Source: G965250275 sp965250275
Lineage (GTDB): Bacteria > Pseudomonadota > Alphaproteobacteria > Rhodobacterales > Rhodobacteraceae
Length of the DNA stretch: 64,000 bases
Assembly (NCBI GenBank): GCA_965250275.1
Contig: OZ252297.1
Span: 4,092,001 to 4,156,000, forward strand
Reading direction: 5' to 3'
Shown here: positions 8,847 to 17,358 of the stretch, piece by piece
How the letters are laid out: each line of letters starts with the position of its first letter
How positions within the stretch are numbered: the first letter of the stretch is position 1
The notes under the pieces: generated by a model
Seen by the model: the letters and a program-made list of their open reading frames with translations, nothing else
What the model was told of the DNA's origin: nothing
The model's database searches: none
Program-made: the position numbers and the translations under genes

Positions 8847-10136
8847 TCAGACGAACCAGACGTAGAAGTCGCGCAGTGCGTCCCCTTCGAGATCGCGGGT
8901 CTTCAGCACTTCTTTCTGCTTCATGAAGACATGGTTGGCGACCAGATCGTCCCCGACCGCGTTCCGCAACGCGGTGTCGCGGTCCAGATCGCCAACCGCA
9001 TGCTCCAGCGTCAGCGCAGTACCGTGCTGAGCGTCCGTCCGTTCGAACCCGTCACCGGTTTCGATGGGCGGCAGCTCATGTCCGTTCTCAACCCCAAGCC
9101 GCGCGGCCTGCAGGACCGCCGCCACGGCGGTGTAGGGATTGGCCGATGCATCGGCCATACGATGTTCCAGTCGCGCCTTGGCGCCGCCTTCCGAACTGAT
9201 CCGCGTGGTGACGTTGCGATGATCTCCACCCCAGTTTTGCCAGTACCCCGACAGCGATCCCGGCTGTAGCCGAAGATAGGAGCTGGCGGTTGGCGCAATC
9301 AGCCCAGCCAGGCCCTTGTGGTGATGCAGAAGCCCCCCCAGACAGCCCCGCGCCAGATCATTCATGTGGTCCGGGCCGCCCACAGGACCCGCGGACAACG
9401 CATTTCCCCCCGCACCGTCCAGAAATGAGAAATTGATGTGCATTCCCGAACCGCCAGCCTCGGCGATCGGCTTTGGCATGAACGACAGCACGATCCCGTA
9501 TTCCAGAGCGATTTCGCGCGCCATCAAACGAAACAGCACAATATCGTCCACCGCCTTAACGGCGTCGTCGAACGTGAGCGTGTATTCGAACTGCGGGCTG
9601 TCAAACTCCGCTGTCACCATTTCCAGTCGGAATCCCAGATTGTCCGCCACTTCCCAGATGCGATCATTAAACCGCAAGGGGTCGGCATAGGGACCGGTCC
9701 CGTAAACGACACCACCCGGCGCATCATAGGGCATCAGTATGCCACGCTCGTCCGGTTGCAGGGCAAAGGCCTCCAACTCAATTCCGACTTTTGGTGTCAG
9801 CCCATGCTTAGCCCAGTCCGCCACGGCGCGTTTCAGGGCACCGCGCGGGCAGAGCGGCAACGCCTCCCCGGCATCGTCATAAAGATCGCCCAGAACAATC
9901 TTTGTCGAAGGTTCCCAGCTGTCACGAATATCATCGTGCCGCCAGACCAACTCCATGTCCGGCAGACCCTCATAGGTCATCGATCCGGGTGAATTCAGCA
10001 GGTCGCGATCGTAATGCGTGCCAAACACTGAGCGGCAGAAGCGGGTGCTGCCGTCTCCGATCTTTGATCCCGGCAGATACTTACCCCTCATGATGCTCAG
10101 ATGGTCGCAGAACAGGGCGCGGAGGCGGTCTTTCAT
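8847..10136 (-). CDS. Glutamine synthetase family protein (gamma-glutamyl ligase)
   Basis: 429 residues with the glutamine synthetase catalytic fold: the ELEAF acidic pair, GGSGMHINFSF in the nucleotide/metal site, and the C-terminal ASANPYTAVAAVLQA segment. Classic GlnA is longer and has a different N-terminus, so this is more likely a PuuA- or IpuC-type ligase that joins glutamate to an amine at ATP cost. It follows the P450 gene by 11 bases, and a glutamine amidotransferase is divergent from the P450. The three together suggest amine catabolism through gamma-glutamyl intermediates. The specific amine is unknown. Confidence 0.85.
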   Translation of the reverse strand: MKDRLRALFCDHLSIMRGKYLPGSKIGDGSTRFCRSVFGTHYDRDLLNSPGSMTYEGLPDMELVWRHDDIRDSWEPSTKIVLGDLYDDAGEALPLCPRGALKRAVADWAKHGLTPKVGIELEAFALQPDERGILMPYDAPGGVVYGTGPYADPLRFNDRIWEVADNLGFRLEMVTAEFDSPQFEYTLTFDDAVKAVDDIVLFRLMAREIALEYGIVLSFMPKPIAEAGGSGMHINFSFLDGAGGNALSAGPVGGPDHMNDLARGCLGGLLHHHKGLAGLIAPTASSYLRLQPGSLSGYWQNWGGDHRNVTTRISSEGGAKARLEHRMADASANPYTAVAAVLQAARLGVENGHELPPIETGDGFERTDAQHGTALTLEHAVGDLDRDTALRNAVGDDLVANHVFMKQKEVLKTRDLEGDALRDFYVWFV

Positions 10137-10147
10137 AGCGTGGTCCT

Positions 10148-11404
10148 TCAGGCTCGTGTCACCGAGACGGGCAATTCCTTGATCCCGCCGACAAAGTTTG
10201 AGCGCAGGAACTTCTCTGGCCCCGCAGGTTCAATGGATTTCAGCCGCTTTGCAAGTTCCTCGAACAGGACCCGCACTTCGAGCCGCGCCAGCCACATGCC
10301 CAGACAGACGTGCGGCCCGCCCTGACCGAAGGCCAAGTGTTTGTTGGGCTGGCGCGCCAGATTGACCCGGAACGGGTCATCGAACATGTCCGGGTCGCGG
10401 TTGGCAGATGAAAACCAATAGAGCACTTTGTCGCCTGCACGGATTATTTTTCCATGCATCTCATAGTCCTGCGTTGCGGTGCGACGAAAATAGAGCGCAG
10501 GCGTGGCCCACCGAATGATCTCGTCGGGGGCGGTATCCCATACCGTACCACTCTGCATCTGCTGCAGCAGTTCGGGCTGATGGCACATGGCCTGGATACC
10601 GGCCGCAATCGAGTATCGGGTGGTGTCATTGCCTGCGGCGACCAGCAGACAGAAAAAGTTCCGGAACTCGGTTTCGGTGATGACCGACCCGTCCTTCGCA
10701 GGTTGCAGGATCATATGCAGGACGCCCTGCGTATCCCCGGCAGCCGCCTTTTTCTCCATCAGCTCCTTGGCGTACTGATAAAGTTCTGCGCCAGCCGGAG
10801 AGTTGAAGGGCATCATCCGAAACTCGTCCGTTTCCATCTGATCCAGAACGTGCGAGGTGAAATCGGGATCCGTGTTCGCAATCAACGCATCACCCTTTTC
10901 GACCAGCCAAGGCAGGTCTTCGTCGGGTGTGCCGATGATCCGGCCGAGCATCATCATCGGCAACTGGCGAGCAATCAGCTTGGTCGCATCGAACGTGCCA
11001 TGATCCAGCGCATCATCCAGAATACCGTGGCACAGTGAGCGGATATCGTCTTCGTAGGCCGACATCGTCGTGCGTGAAAACGCTTTGAACAGCAGCATTC
11101 GGGTTTTGCTGTGTTCGGGGGGATCGGTTTCCTGAAACGTCCGCCGCGCCATGTATTCTTCGTAGGACTGGTCTTCCATTCGGATGCCGCGCGCACTGCT
11201 GAACACTTCGGTGTTCTTGTTCATTTCCGAAATGTCCGCGTGGCGCGTCACAGACCAGAAATCCTGCCCATCCTTGTATTCGGTCCAGTGCAATGGGTCC
11301 TCGCGGCGCAGGCGGGCAAATGTGTTGTGCGGCGCACCCCGGGCAAAGGCATCGTGGCTCGTCAGGTCGGCATGACCATTATCGCTGGGCGTCCAGACCG
11401 TCAT
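10148..11404 (-). CDS. Cytochrome P450
   Basis: 418 residues, a soluble bacterial P450 monooxygenase. The heme-binding loop FGQGGPHVCLG gives axial ligand Cys367, and the I-helix proton-relay motif is AGNDTT. The segment FQETDPPEHSKTRMLL is typical of bacterial CYPs. No ferredoxin or ferredoxin reductase gene is nearby, so electrons must come from partners elsewhere. It is co-transcribed with a glutamine-synthetase-like ligase, an arrangement reminiscent of P450 plus ligase units for cyclic amine breakdown. CYP family and substrate are not assigned. Confidence 0.94.
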   Translation of the reverse strand: MTVWTPSDNGHADLTSHDAFARGAPHNTFARLRREDPLHWTEYKDGQDFWSVTRHADISEMNKNTEVFSSARGIRMEDQSYEEYMARRTFQETDPPEHSKTRMLLFKAFSRTTMSAYEDDIRSLCHGILDDALDHGTFDATKLIARQLPMMMLGRIIGTPDEDLPWLVEKGDALIANTDPDFTSHVLDQMETDEFRMMPFNSPAGAELYQYAKELMEKKAAAGDTQGVLHMILQPAKDGSVITETEFRNFFCLLVAAGNDTTRYSIAAGIQAMCHQPELLQQMQSGTVWDTAPDEIIRWATPALYFRRTATQDYEMHGKIIRAGDKVLYWFSSANRDPDMFDDPFRVNLARQPNKHLAFGQGGPHVCLGMWLARLEVRVLFEELAKRLKSIEPAGPEKFLRSNFVGGIKELPVSVTRA

Positions 11405-11433
11405 GACGGCTTTCCCTTTTTGTGAGCATGTGT

Positions 11434-11456
11434 ATATTAATAGACGCTATAAATAT
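11434..11456. promoter_or_regulatory. AT-rich inverted repeat between the divergent P450 and amidotransferase genes
   Basis: Two 10-base arms, ATATTAATAG and CTATAAATAT, separated by ACG, are complementary except for one pair. They lie in the 79-base gap between the two divergent starts (11404 and 11484). TATAAAT within the right arm could also serve as a -10 element for the plus-strand gene. It is a candidate operator for the nearby GntR regulator or another factor. Confidence 0.45.
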
Positions 11457-11483
11457 GTAAACAAAAAATGCACGAGCCCCGTT

Positions 11484-12221
11484 ATGCGCCTGGCCCTTCT
11501 GGTAACCAATACAGATGACAGCGATTTTGCGCACAACCACCCGTTGGACGACCGCAAGTTTGCTGACCTGATTCATCTGGTCCGACCCGGGTGGGAGGTT
11601 GTGCCCTTCTGGGTCAGAGACGGCATTTTCCCAGAGAGCCTCGAAGGTTTTGGCGGCGTCCTCATCACCGGAAGCCCGGCGTCGGTGCAAGGAAATGCCA
11701 AATGGATCGTGCGGCTCTTGGACCTGATCCGACAAATGCATGCAGCGCATTTGCCGATTTTTGGCGCCTGTTTCGGTCATCAGGCCGTGGCGCTCGCGCT
11801 CGGTGGACGGATTGGGCGCAACCCTGGCGGCTGGGTGCATGGCTTGACGCGCAACAAAACGCTTCATCGTCCCGACTGGGCGAGAGATCTGCCGGACGAA
11901 GTCAAACTCTACGGCAGTCATGTCGAGCAGGTGATCAAACTTCCCCCTGATGCGAAGATCCTGGCAAGTTCTCAGGATTGTCCGATCAGCGGCTTTGCCA
12001 TCGGACGCACTGTCTACACCACCCAGCATCACCCCGAAATGTCCCCGGCGTTCATAGCCGCGCTGACCGAGGAACTGGCACCGGAAATGGGGGACGATGT
12101 GGCGCGAACTGCGCGGGCTTCGCTACAAGAGTCGTCTGACATGGCACCCTTTGCGCAAAGCATCGCGCGGTTCTTTGAGCAAAGTATCAGCCCAGCGCGG
12201 CCAGAAGATCCATCACGGTGA
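11484..12221 (+). CDS. Class I glutamine amidotransferase-like protein
   Basis: 245 residues from the ATG at 11484; the open frame starts earlier at 11403, but that part overlaps the divergent promoter. The catalytic elbow FGACFGHQ carries the nucleophile Cys96, and HPE near residues 183-185 supplies the His and Glu of the triad. Stand-alone members release ammonia from glutamine or hydrolyse gamma-glutamyl bonds, as PuuD does. Next to a glutamine-synthetase-like ligase, a gamma-glutamyl hydrolase role is the attractive reading. The 3' end overlaps the convergent GntR gene by 35 bases. GMP-synthase-like function is unlikely. Confidence 0.87.
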   Translation: MRLALLVTNTDDSDFAHNHPLDDRKFADLIHLVRPGWEVVPFWVRDGIFPESLEGFGGVLITGSPASVQGNAKWIVRLLDLIRQMHAAHLPIFGACFGHQAVALALGGRIGRNPGGWVHGLTRNKTLHRPDWARDLPDEVKLYGSHVEQVIKLPPDAKILASSQDCPISGFAIGRTVYTTQHHPEMSPAFIAALTEELAPEMGDDVARTARASLQESSDMAPFAQSIARFFEQSISPARPEDPSR

Positions 12222-12837
12222 CCTGATCAAATTGCACGTGCCGGATCATTTTGTCCTGCGCCGCAGCGCGTTGGTGATCGGTAATCAAGTTCGCAATCTG
12301 TCGATGCTCTGATGCCGAAGTGGCGATTGAGCCGGGATAGCGATAGCGGGCGCGATAGTAAGCCATGAGCTTGCGCGCATTGGTCTTGATCATGTCGACG
12401 AGAAACGCGTTGCCTGAACTCAATGCCACCACTTCGTGGAACCGCAGGTTCAACTGATAATAGCCGTCCGGGTCGCGATCGCCCTTGGACGCGGCATGAT
12501 TTTCGCAAGCCTTTACCGCCGCTTCGAGATCCGCTGCGTTCTGAGCGGACAAGCGGCGTGCGGCCAGCCCGGCGGCCTGCCCCTCCAAATGGGCATGCAC
12601 CTCCAGAATCGCCAGGAATTCTTCCAGCGTGGGCTTGAACACAACCGCGCCCTTGCGCGGCAGGCGGCGGATCAAACCCGCCGACTCCAGTTGGATCAAG
12701 GCCTCGCGCACCGGTGTGCGGGACACGCTGTGCTGGGCCATCAACCGGCTTTCTTCAATCATGTCGCCGGGACTTAGTGCGCCTCCGTCGATGCTGGCCA
12801 GCACCGCATTCAACACCTGCTCTGTCTGTCCGGCCAT
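12187..12837 (-). CDS. GntR family transcriptional regulator (FCD-type)
   Basis: 216 residues with an N-terminal winged helix (SRTPVREALIQLESAGLIRR near residues 40-60) and a helical FCD effector domain behind it. The ATG at 12837 is chosen over an earlier in-frame ATG because AAGGAG lies just upstream of it. FCD-type GntR proteins usually sense organic acids. It is divergent from the Tat-exported cyclase gene (13027) and convergent with the amidotransferase, so either unit could be its target. Confidence 0.9.
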   Translation of the reverse strand: MAGQTEQVLNAVLASIDGGALSPGDMIEESRLMAQHSVSRTPVREALIQLESAGLIRRLPRKGAVVFKPTLEEFLAILEVHAHLEGQAAGLAARRLSAQNAADLEAAVKACENHAASKGDRDPDGYYQLNLRFHEVVALSSGNAFLVDMIKTNARKLMAYYRARYRYPGSIATSASEHRQIANLITDHQRAAAQDKMIRHVQFDQVTVMDLLAALG

Positions 12838-13026
12838 GGCCTCTCCTTGTCCGGAAACCACCCTAAGTCGCGGTCTCTGCATGCGCAATCCGCCGGCGGT
12901 ATGCTCAATGCTGAGACGGTTTTGCAAGCAGATCACCGGCGGGGTCGCACGGATTTTCGATTTCTATCAGCGTATTATGAGAATCCTGTGGTAAGGATGG
13001 TCAATCACCAATGGGAGGATTCTGAG

Positions 13027-13848
13027 ATGTGTGACGTCTGCGTGATTCAATCGGTGAAGGAGCGGATGCTGTCGCGCCGCGACTTCTTTCGGACAAGTGC
13101 GATGGCTGGCGCGGCCGCAGCAGTGGGCGGGGCAGTGTCTGCACCACCGGCGCTGGCAGCGGGACATGGCGGCGTTGTGGACATGACCCATGTCTATGAC
13201 GAAGCCTTTCCGACCTATTTCGGCTCACCCGGCATTACGATTGAGCAAGCCTTCAACTTTGCTGAGAATGGCTTCAACCTCTTCAATCTGACGCTCAATG
13301 AACACACCGGCACTCATATCGATGCGCCATTGCATTTCTCTGCGGACGGGCAATCCGTGGACGAGATCCCGGTGACTAGCCTGGTCGCCCCGCTTTGCGT
13401 CGTCGACATTGCCGCAAAGGCGGCGGAGGACGCCGATGCCCAGGTCACTCCGGACGATCTGTCTGCGTGGATCTCCGCCAATGGAGACATTCCCGATAAC
13501 GCTTGTGTTGCCATGCATTCGGGCTGGGCCGGCAAAACCGGGGGAGAAGGTTTCCGCAACGTGGGCTCCGACGAAAAAATGCATTTCCCGGGCTTTCATG
13601 TCGAAGCGGCTCAAATGCTGATGGAGCAGACAGGTGCGGTTGCACTGGCAGTAGATACCCTGTCGCTGGATCATGGCATTTCCGAGGACTTTGCCACGCA
13701 CTACGCCTGGCTTCCGACCAACCGCTACGGGATTGAGAACCTCAAAGGCCTCGATCAGGTGCCCACCAGCGGCGCGACGATTGTTGTTGGCGCGCCGGTG
13801 CATCGGGGCGGGTCCGGCGGCCCTGCCCGCATCTTCGCCATGGTCTGA
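13027..13848 (+). CDS. Tat-exported cyclase family protein
   Basis: 273 residues. The N-terminus has a twin-arginine motif (SRRDFF, residues 16-21), a hydrophobic alanine-rich stretch and a likely cleavage after ALA near residue 45. The mature part is a cyclase/formamidase-type metal hydrolase with the signature HTGTHIDAPLHF (His93, His97, Asp99, His103). It should act in the periplasm after folding in the cytosol. A GGGAGG site supports the ATG at 13027. Its stop overlaps the start of the CMD gene (TGATG), so the two are coupled. The substrate is unknown. Confidence 0.9.
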   Translation: MCDVCVIQSVKERMLSRRDFFRTSAMAGAAAAVGGAVSAPPALAAGHGGVVDMTHVYDEAFPTYFGSPGITIEQAFNFAENGFNLFNLTLNEHTGTHIDAPLHFSADGQSVDEIPVTSLVAPLCVVDIAAKAAEDADAQVTPDDLSAWISANGDIPDNACVAMHSGWAGKTGGEGFRNVGSDEKMHFPGFHVEAAQMLMEQTGAVALAVDTLSLDHGISEDFATHYAWLPTNRYGIENLKGLDQVPTSGATIVVGAPVHRGGSGGPARIFAMV

Positions 13849-14264
13849 TGGGAACCGTTTCACTTTTGTCGGACGAAGAGGTCAGCGCGGAGGCGCTGGC
13901 CGTCTTTGAAGATATCCGCACAACCCGGGGCACGGATTTTATCAACAACTTCTGGCGCGCCCTGGCCCATGACCCACCCTTGCTGAAAGCCACGTGGGAC
14001 CGGCTCAAAGATGTGATGGGTCCCGGCGCGCTCGACCCCCTGGTCAAAGAGATGCTTTACATCGCGGTGTCGACAGCCAACGGGTGCAGTTATTGCGTGC
14101 ATTCCCACACGGCGGCCGCGAAAGCTAAGGGCATGACTGACGCGCAACATGGTGAGTTGCTGGCCGTGATCGGCATGGCCATGCAGACGAACGGGCTGGT
14201 CACTGGTCTTCAGGTGCCAGTTGACGACGCCTTCGACGTCACTGGATCAGCGCAAGCAACGTGA
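13848..14264 (+). CDS. Carboxymuconolactone decarboxylase / AhpD-like protein
   Basis: 138 residues of the CMD superfamily. The AhpD-type redox signature is present: Cys80 and Cys83 in GCSYCVHSH with His87 nearby. This points to a thiol-peroxidase-like or disulfide function rather than true lactone decarboxylation. It is translated by overlap with the stop of the exported cyclase gene. The coupling suggests a joint role, although this protein has no export signal. Confidence 0.88.
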   Translation: MGTVSLLSDEEVSAEALAVFEDIRTTRGTDFINNFWRALAHDPPLLKATWDRLKDVMGPGALDPLVKEMLYIAVSTANGCSYCVHSHTAAAKAKGMTDAQHGELLAVIGMAMQTNGLVTGLQVPVDDAFDVTGSAQAT

Positions 14265-14470
14265 GAATCTGCAGGCCGTTGGTCGTGTTGGGAGCGGGTG
14301 CCAAAACCCTTCATTGGCACGGCCCCAATCCCCGGATCAACGCATCCGGAATGCGCGAGCCCTGCATCCGGCGCAATTCGGCTATTCTGCGGTGGCGGTG
14401 GTTATGCCGGAGCCTCAAAGCTATGTAGAAGGTCAGGGAGGAAACCGAAACGCAACGATAAAGGTTTCCA

Positions 14471-14692
14471 ATGGCTTATACATCTACACACACTGGGCTG
14501 GCATCGCCCTTCGCTCTGATTGGTCGTGTCTTTGCCACGCTGGGCAATGCATTGGTCAGCATCGGCGAGGCCAACAGCAAACTGCGCCAGGTCGAAGCGC
14601 TGCAAGCGCTGAGCGACGAAGAACTGGCACGGCGCGGCATCAAACGCGAAGACATCGTTCGCACCGTTTTTGTGAACACCGGCTGGGTCTGA
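14471..14692 (+). CDS. DUF1127 domain small protein
   Basis: 73 residues. The C-terminal half holds the DUF1127 core, with SDEELARRGIKREDIVRTVF at about residues 48-67. Small DUF1127 proteins are abundant in alphaproteobacteria and some bind RNA or affect phosphate and C1 metabolism; the role of this one is not known. It stands alone with about 200 bases of non-coding DNA upstream and 160 downstream. An AAGG site lies about 7 bases before the ATG. Confidence 0.85.
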   Translation: MAYTSTHTGLASPFALIGRVFATLGNALVSIGEANSKLRQVEALQALSDEELARRGIKREDIVRTVFVNTGWV

Positions 14693-14853
14693 CCAAATTC
14701 GTTCCGGGTAACGGCGCGCTGCCGCGCCGGTTCCCCGTCTCGCGCCACACCGGGATGCGAAAGTTCTCCCGTTGTCAGATGATCTTGGCTTCTTGTCACA
14801 GAAGTACTTCATAGTGCTTGCACAGATCAGATGACCATGGCGGAGAGCGCAAG

Positions 14854-15780
14854 ATGACTGACACGATGTTCGCTGCACCAGGCAAATTCTGGCGCGGCAA
14901 CCTGCACACGCATTCAAACGTGTCGGACGGGGAATTGTCGCCCGAAGAGGTGTGCCGTCGCTACGACGCCGAAGGATACGACTTCGTCGCGATCACGGAC
15001 CATTTCGTTGGCGCCTACGCGTACCCAATCACCGATACGAAACCGTTTCGCAGCAATCGGTTCACCACCATCCTCGGGGCCGAGTTGCATTCCGGCGCCA
15101 TGGAAAACGGAGAACTCTGGCACATTCTGGCAGTTGGACTGCCACCGGATTTTGCGCCGCCTGACGCCCCGCATTTCCTGCCGGTTGCAGGACAGGAATC
15201 CGGACCTGACCTCGCTGCACGCGCGCGTGCCGCCGGCGCATTTGTTGCCATCGCCCACCCGGAATGGTCGGGGCTGACGACACAGGATGCCCGCAGCCTC
15301 GACGCCGCCCATGCGGTGGAGGTTTACAATCATGGCTGTGCCGCCGGGTGCGACCGGCCGCACGGGTTTTACACGCTGGATCAGCTGCTTACCGAAGGCA
15401 AGCGCCTGACTCTCTGCGCCACGGATGACGCGCATTTCAGCGAACCCGACCACTTTGGCGGCTGGGTGATGGTGAAAGCAGAGGAAAACGACCCCGACGC
15501 CCTGCTGGACGCACTCAAGGCCGGTCACCACTATGCCAGCACAGGTCCCGAACTGCGCAACATCCATTGGGAAGACCGACATGTCACTGTCGAGTCGTCA
15601 GCTGTCAGCAGCGTGATTGTCCAGGGCCAGGGTTCTGCCACAGCAGCACTTCACGGCGATAGCCTCACGCGCACACGGGTCAACATCGACCGGTTGGCAA
15701 ACTCGCCCTGGATGCGGGTCACCGTGATTGACCGCGCCGGAAAACGCGCCTGGTCGAATCCCGTGTGGCGGTCAGAGTAA
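14854..15780 (+). CDS. PHP domain phosphoesterase-like protein
   Basis: 308 residues from the ATG at 14854, preceded by GGAGAG. The N-terminal PHP motifs NLHTHSNVSDGELS and AITDHF provide metal-binding histidines and aspartates; later metal-site candidates are HPEWSG and TDDAH. PHP proteins of this size hydrolyse phosphoesters, for example on nucleotides or histidinol phosphate; the substrate here is unknown. It lacks polymerase domains. It is a single gene without an obvious operon partner. Confidence 0.9.
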   Translation: MTDTMFAAPGKFWRGNLHTHSNVSDGELSPEEVCRRYDAEGYDFVAITDHFVGAYAYPITDTKPFRSNRFTTILGAELHSGAMENGELWHILAVGLPPDFAPPDAPHFLPVAGQESGPDLAARARAAGAFVAIAHPEWSGLTTQDARSLDAAHAVEVYNHGCAAGCDRPHGFYTLDQLLTEGKRLTLCATDDAHFSEPDHFGGWVMVKAEENDPDALLDALKAGHHYASTGPELRNIHWEDRHVTVESSAVSSVIVQGQGSATAALHGDSLTRTRVNIDRLANSPWMRVTVIDRAGKRAWSNPVWRSE

Positions 15781-15805
15781 ACCCGTCGCGCGCGGGCCAT
15801 CCCGA

Positions 15806-15961
15806 TCAGAATCCCTGATACATATAGCTTTCGCGGTTGGCCTTGTGCCGTTCGTAGTCCGCCTGGTTGACGCTTTCGGGAACAAGGACCGACTGCCCAC
15901 TGCCAGGATCGCATGCCGCCAGAGCCAAAATGATGATCCCGCCAATCACTATCCGCCCCAT
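15806..15961 (-). CDS. Small putative lipoprotein
   Basis: 51 residues from the ATG at 15961. A hydrophobic N-terminus ends in a lipobox, LAAC, with Cys17 as the expected lipidation site, followed by a short polar tail rich in Asn, Glu and Tyr. It would be a very small membrane-anchored protein of unknown function. It lies 104 bases upstream of the 3' end of the aminotransferase gene on the same strand. Short lipoproteins with this plan are common in roseobacters. Confidence 0.65.
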   Translation of the reverse strand: MGRIVIGGIIILALAACDPGSGQSVLVPESVNQADYERHKANRESYMYQGF

Positions 15962-16064
15962 GGAATCACTTATTGCGGATCGGATATCAAATTCTCTGAT
16001 GCAACGCGCCAAAACATGCCTCCGCCAATGGCCCTGACACAGATCTAGCACACCCAGAAAGGGG

Positions 16065-17348
16065 TCAAGCCACCCGTGCCAGGGCCGCAGACGCCTTGGC
16101 GTAGGCCTGTCCCGTCAACTCGAAATCATCCTCGGTCAGCGCAAGCGACGGATAGGTCTTGCCCGGAGACTTAAACACGCCATGCTCCATCAACACTTGG
16201 TTGAACGTCGCGGCGCGCTGACGATCAGACGCCAGAACATCGCGATAATTGCGAACCTCTTTGTCCGTGAACACGATCTCGAACAGGGTCGGATCGCCAA
16301 CGACGCGATGCGCGATGCCCTGATCCGACAAGGCGTCGCCAGCCATCGACATCAAGCGCTGCCCATTGGCGCGCAGCGTGTCGAACGATCCGCTCCGGTG
16401 CAGAATTTCAAGTGTTTTCATGCCTGCGGCCGCCGCCACTGGGTTCCCCGAGAGCGTGCCAAGCTGCATGAGCCAGCCGTCCGCTCCGACGACGTCCTTG
16501 TCAAAATGCGCCATAATGTCCGCGCGTCCGACCACTGCCGCAAGCGGAAATCCACCACCGATCACTTTGCCCAGCGTACAGATGTCAGGCTGCACACCGT
16601 AGAGCGCCTGCGCGCCCCCATAGTCAAAGCGAAACCCGGTGACCACCTCGTCATAGATCAGCACAATCCCATAGCGGTCCGCTTCTTCCCGCAGCACTTG
16701 CAAGAATCCGGGATCGGGCGGAATGATCCGCTGCAACGGCTCGACGATCAGCCCGGCAACAGAGTCGCCATGCTCTGCCAGCAAGGAACGTATGAAATCG
16801 ACGTCGTTGAAGGGTGCAATCAGCATTTCTGCCGCAACGCTGTCGGGTATCCCGGCGCTGTCGGGAACGGCTTGCGGAAAGTTCACCATCCGGCTGGGGG
16901 CCAGGCTCATCTGTGCCTCGGCGCTCATCCCGTGGTATCCGCCCTCGAATTTCACGATCCGATCCCGACCGGTAAAGGCACGCGCCAGCCGGATGGCATA
17001 CATGTCCGCCTCGCCTCCGGATGACACGAACCGCAATTGCTCGGCGCACGGCACGGCCCGGCAAATCTCTTCGGCCAGTTCCACGCCCTTTGTGTTGTTG
17101 GCAAAGAACGTCATGCCCCGCGGCAGTTGTTCGGCAACAGCCTCCAGAACCTCCGGATGCCCGTGCCCCAGCAGCATAGGTCCCGACCCGATCAGGTAGT
17201 CGACATATTCGCGCCCGTCTTCATCCCAGACCCGGGACCCATGGCCTTCTCGAATGAAAACGGAAGGGTCGAAGTTCCCGAACCCACCGCCGGGCAGCAC
17301 CGCTTTTGCCCGTTCCAGCCATTCCGCTTGTGTCGATGTTTTGAGCAT
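16065..17348 (-). CDS. Class III aminotransferase (glutamate-1-semialdehyde aminomutase-like)
   Basis: 427 residues from the ATG at 17348, which follows an AGGGGA site 10 bases after the upstream stop. Class III PLP features are present: SSGGEADMYAIRLARA, the aspartate motif YDEVVTGFR, and the PLP lysine in TLGKVIGGGFPLAA. It resembles HemL but lies last in a betaine/hydroxyproline-like catabolic operon, so a catabolic aminotransferase or aminomutase is more likely than haem synthesis. The frame extends upstream to 17510 only through the previous gene and is not used. Confidence 0.9.
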   Translation of the reverse strand: MLKTSTQAEWLERAKAVLPGGGFGNFDPSVFIREGHGSRVWDEDGREYVDYLIGSGPMLLGHGHPEVLEAVAEQLPRGMTFFANNTKGVELAEEICRAVPCAEQLRFVSSGGEADMYAIRLARAFTGRDRIVKFEGGYHGMSAEAQMSLAPSRMVNFPQAVPDSAGIPDSVAAEMLIAPFNDVDFIRSLLAEHGDSVAGLIVEPLQRIIPPDPGFLQVLREEADRYGIVLIYDEVVTGFRFDYGGAQALYGVQPDICTLGKVIGGGFPLAAVVGRADIMAHFDKDVVGADGWLMQLGTLSGNPVAAAAGMKTLEILHRSGSFDTLRANGQRLMSMAGDALSDQGIAHRVVGDPTLFEIVFTDKEVRNYRDVLASDRQRAATFNQVLMEHGVFKSPGKTYPSLALTEDDFELTGQAYAKASAALARVA

Positions 17349-17358
17349 GACCGATCCC

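Noticed and set aside
16065..17348. Calling the class III aminotransferase HemL
   Set aside because: Similar fold and lysine motif, but the operon is catabolic and no haem genes are near.
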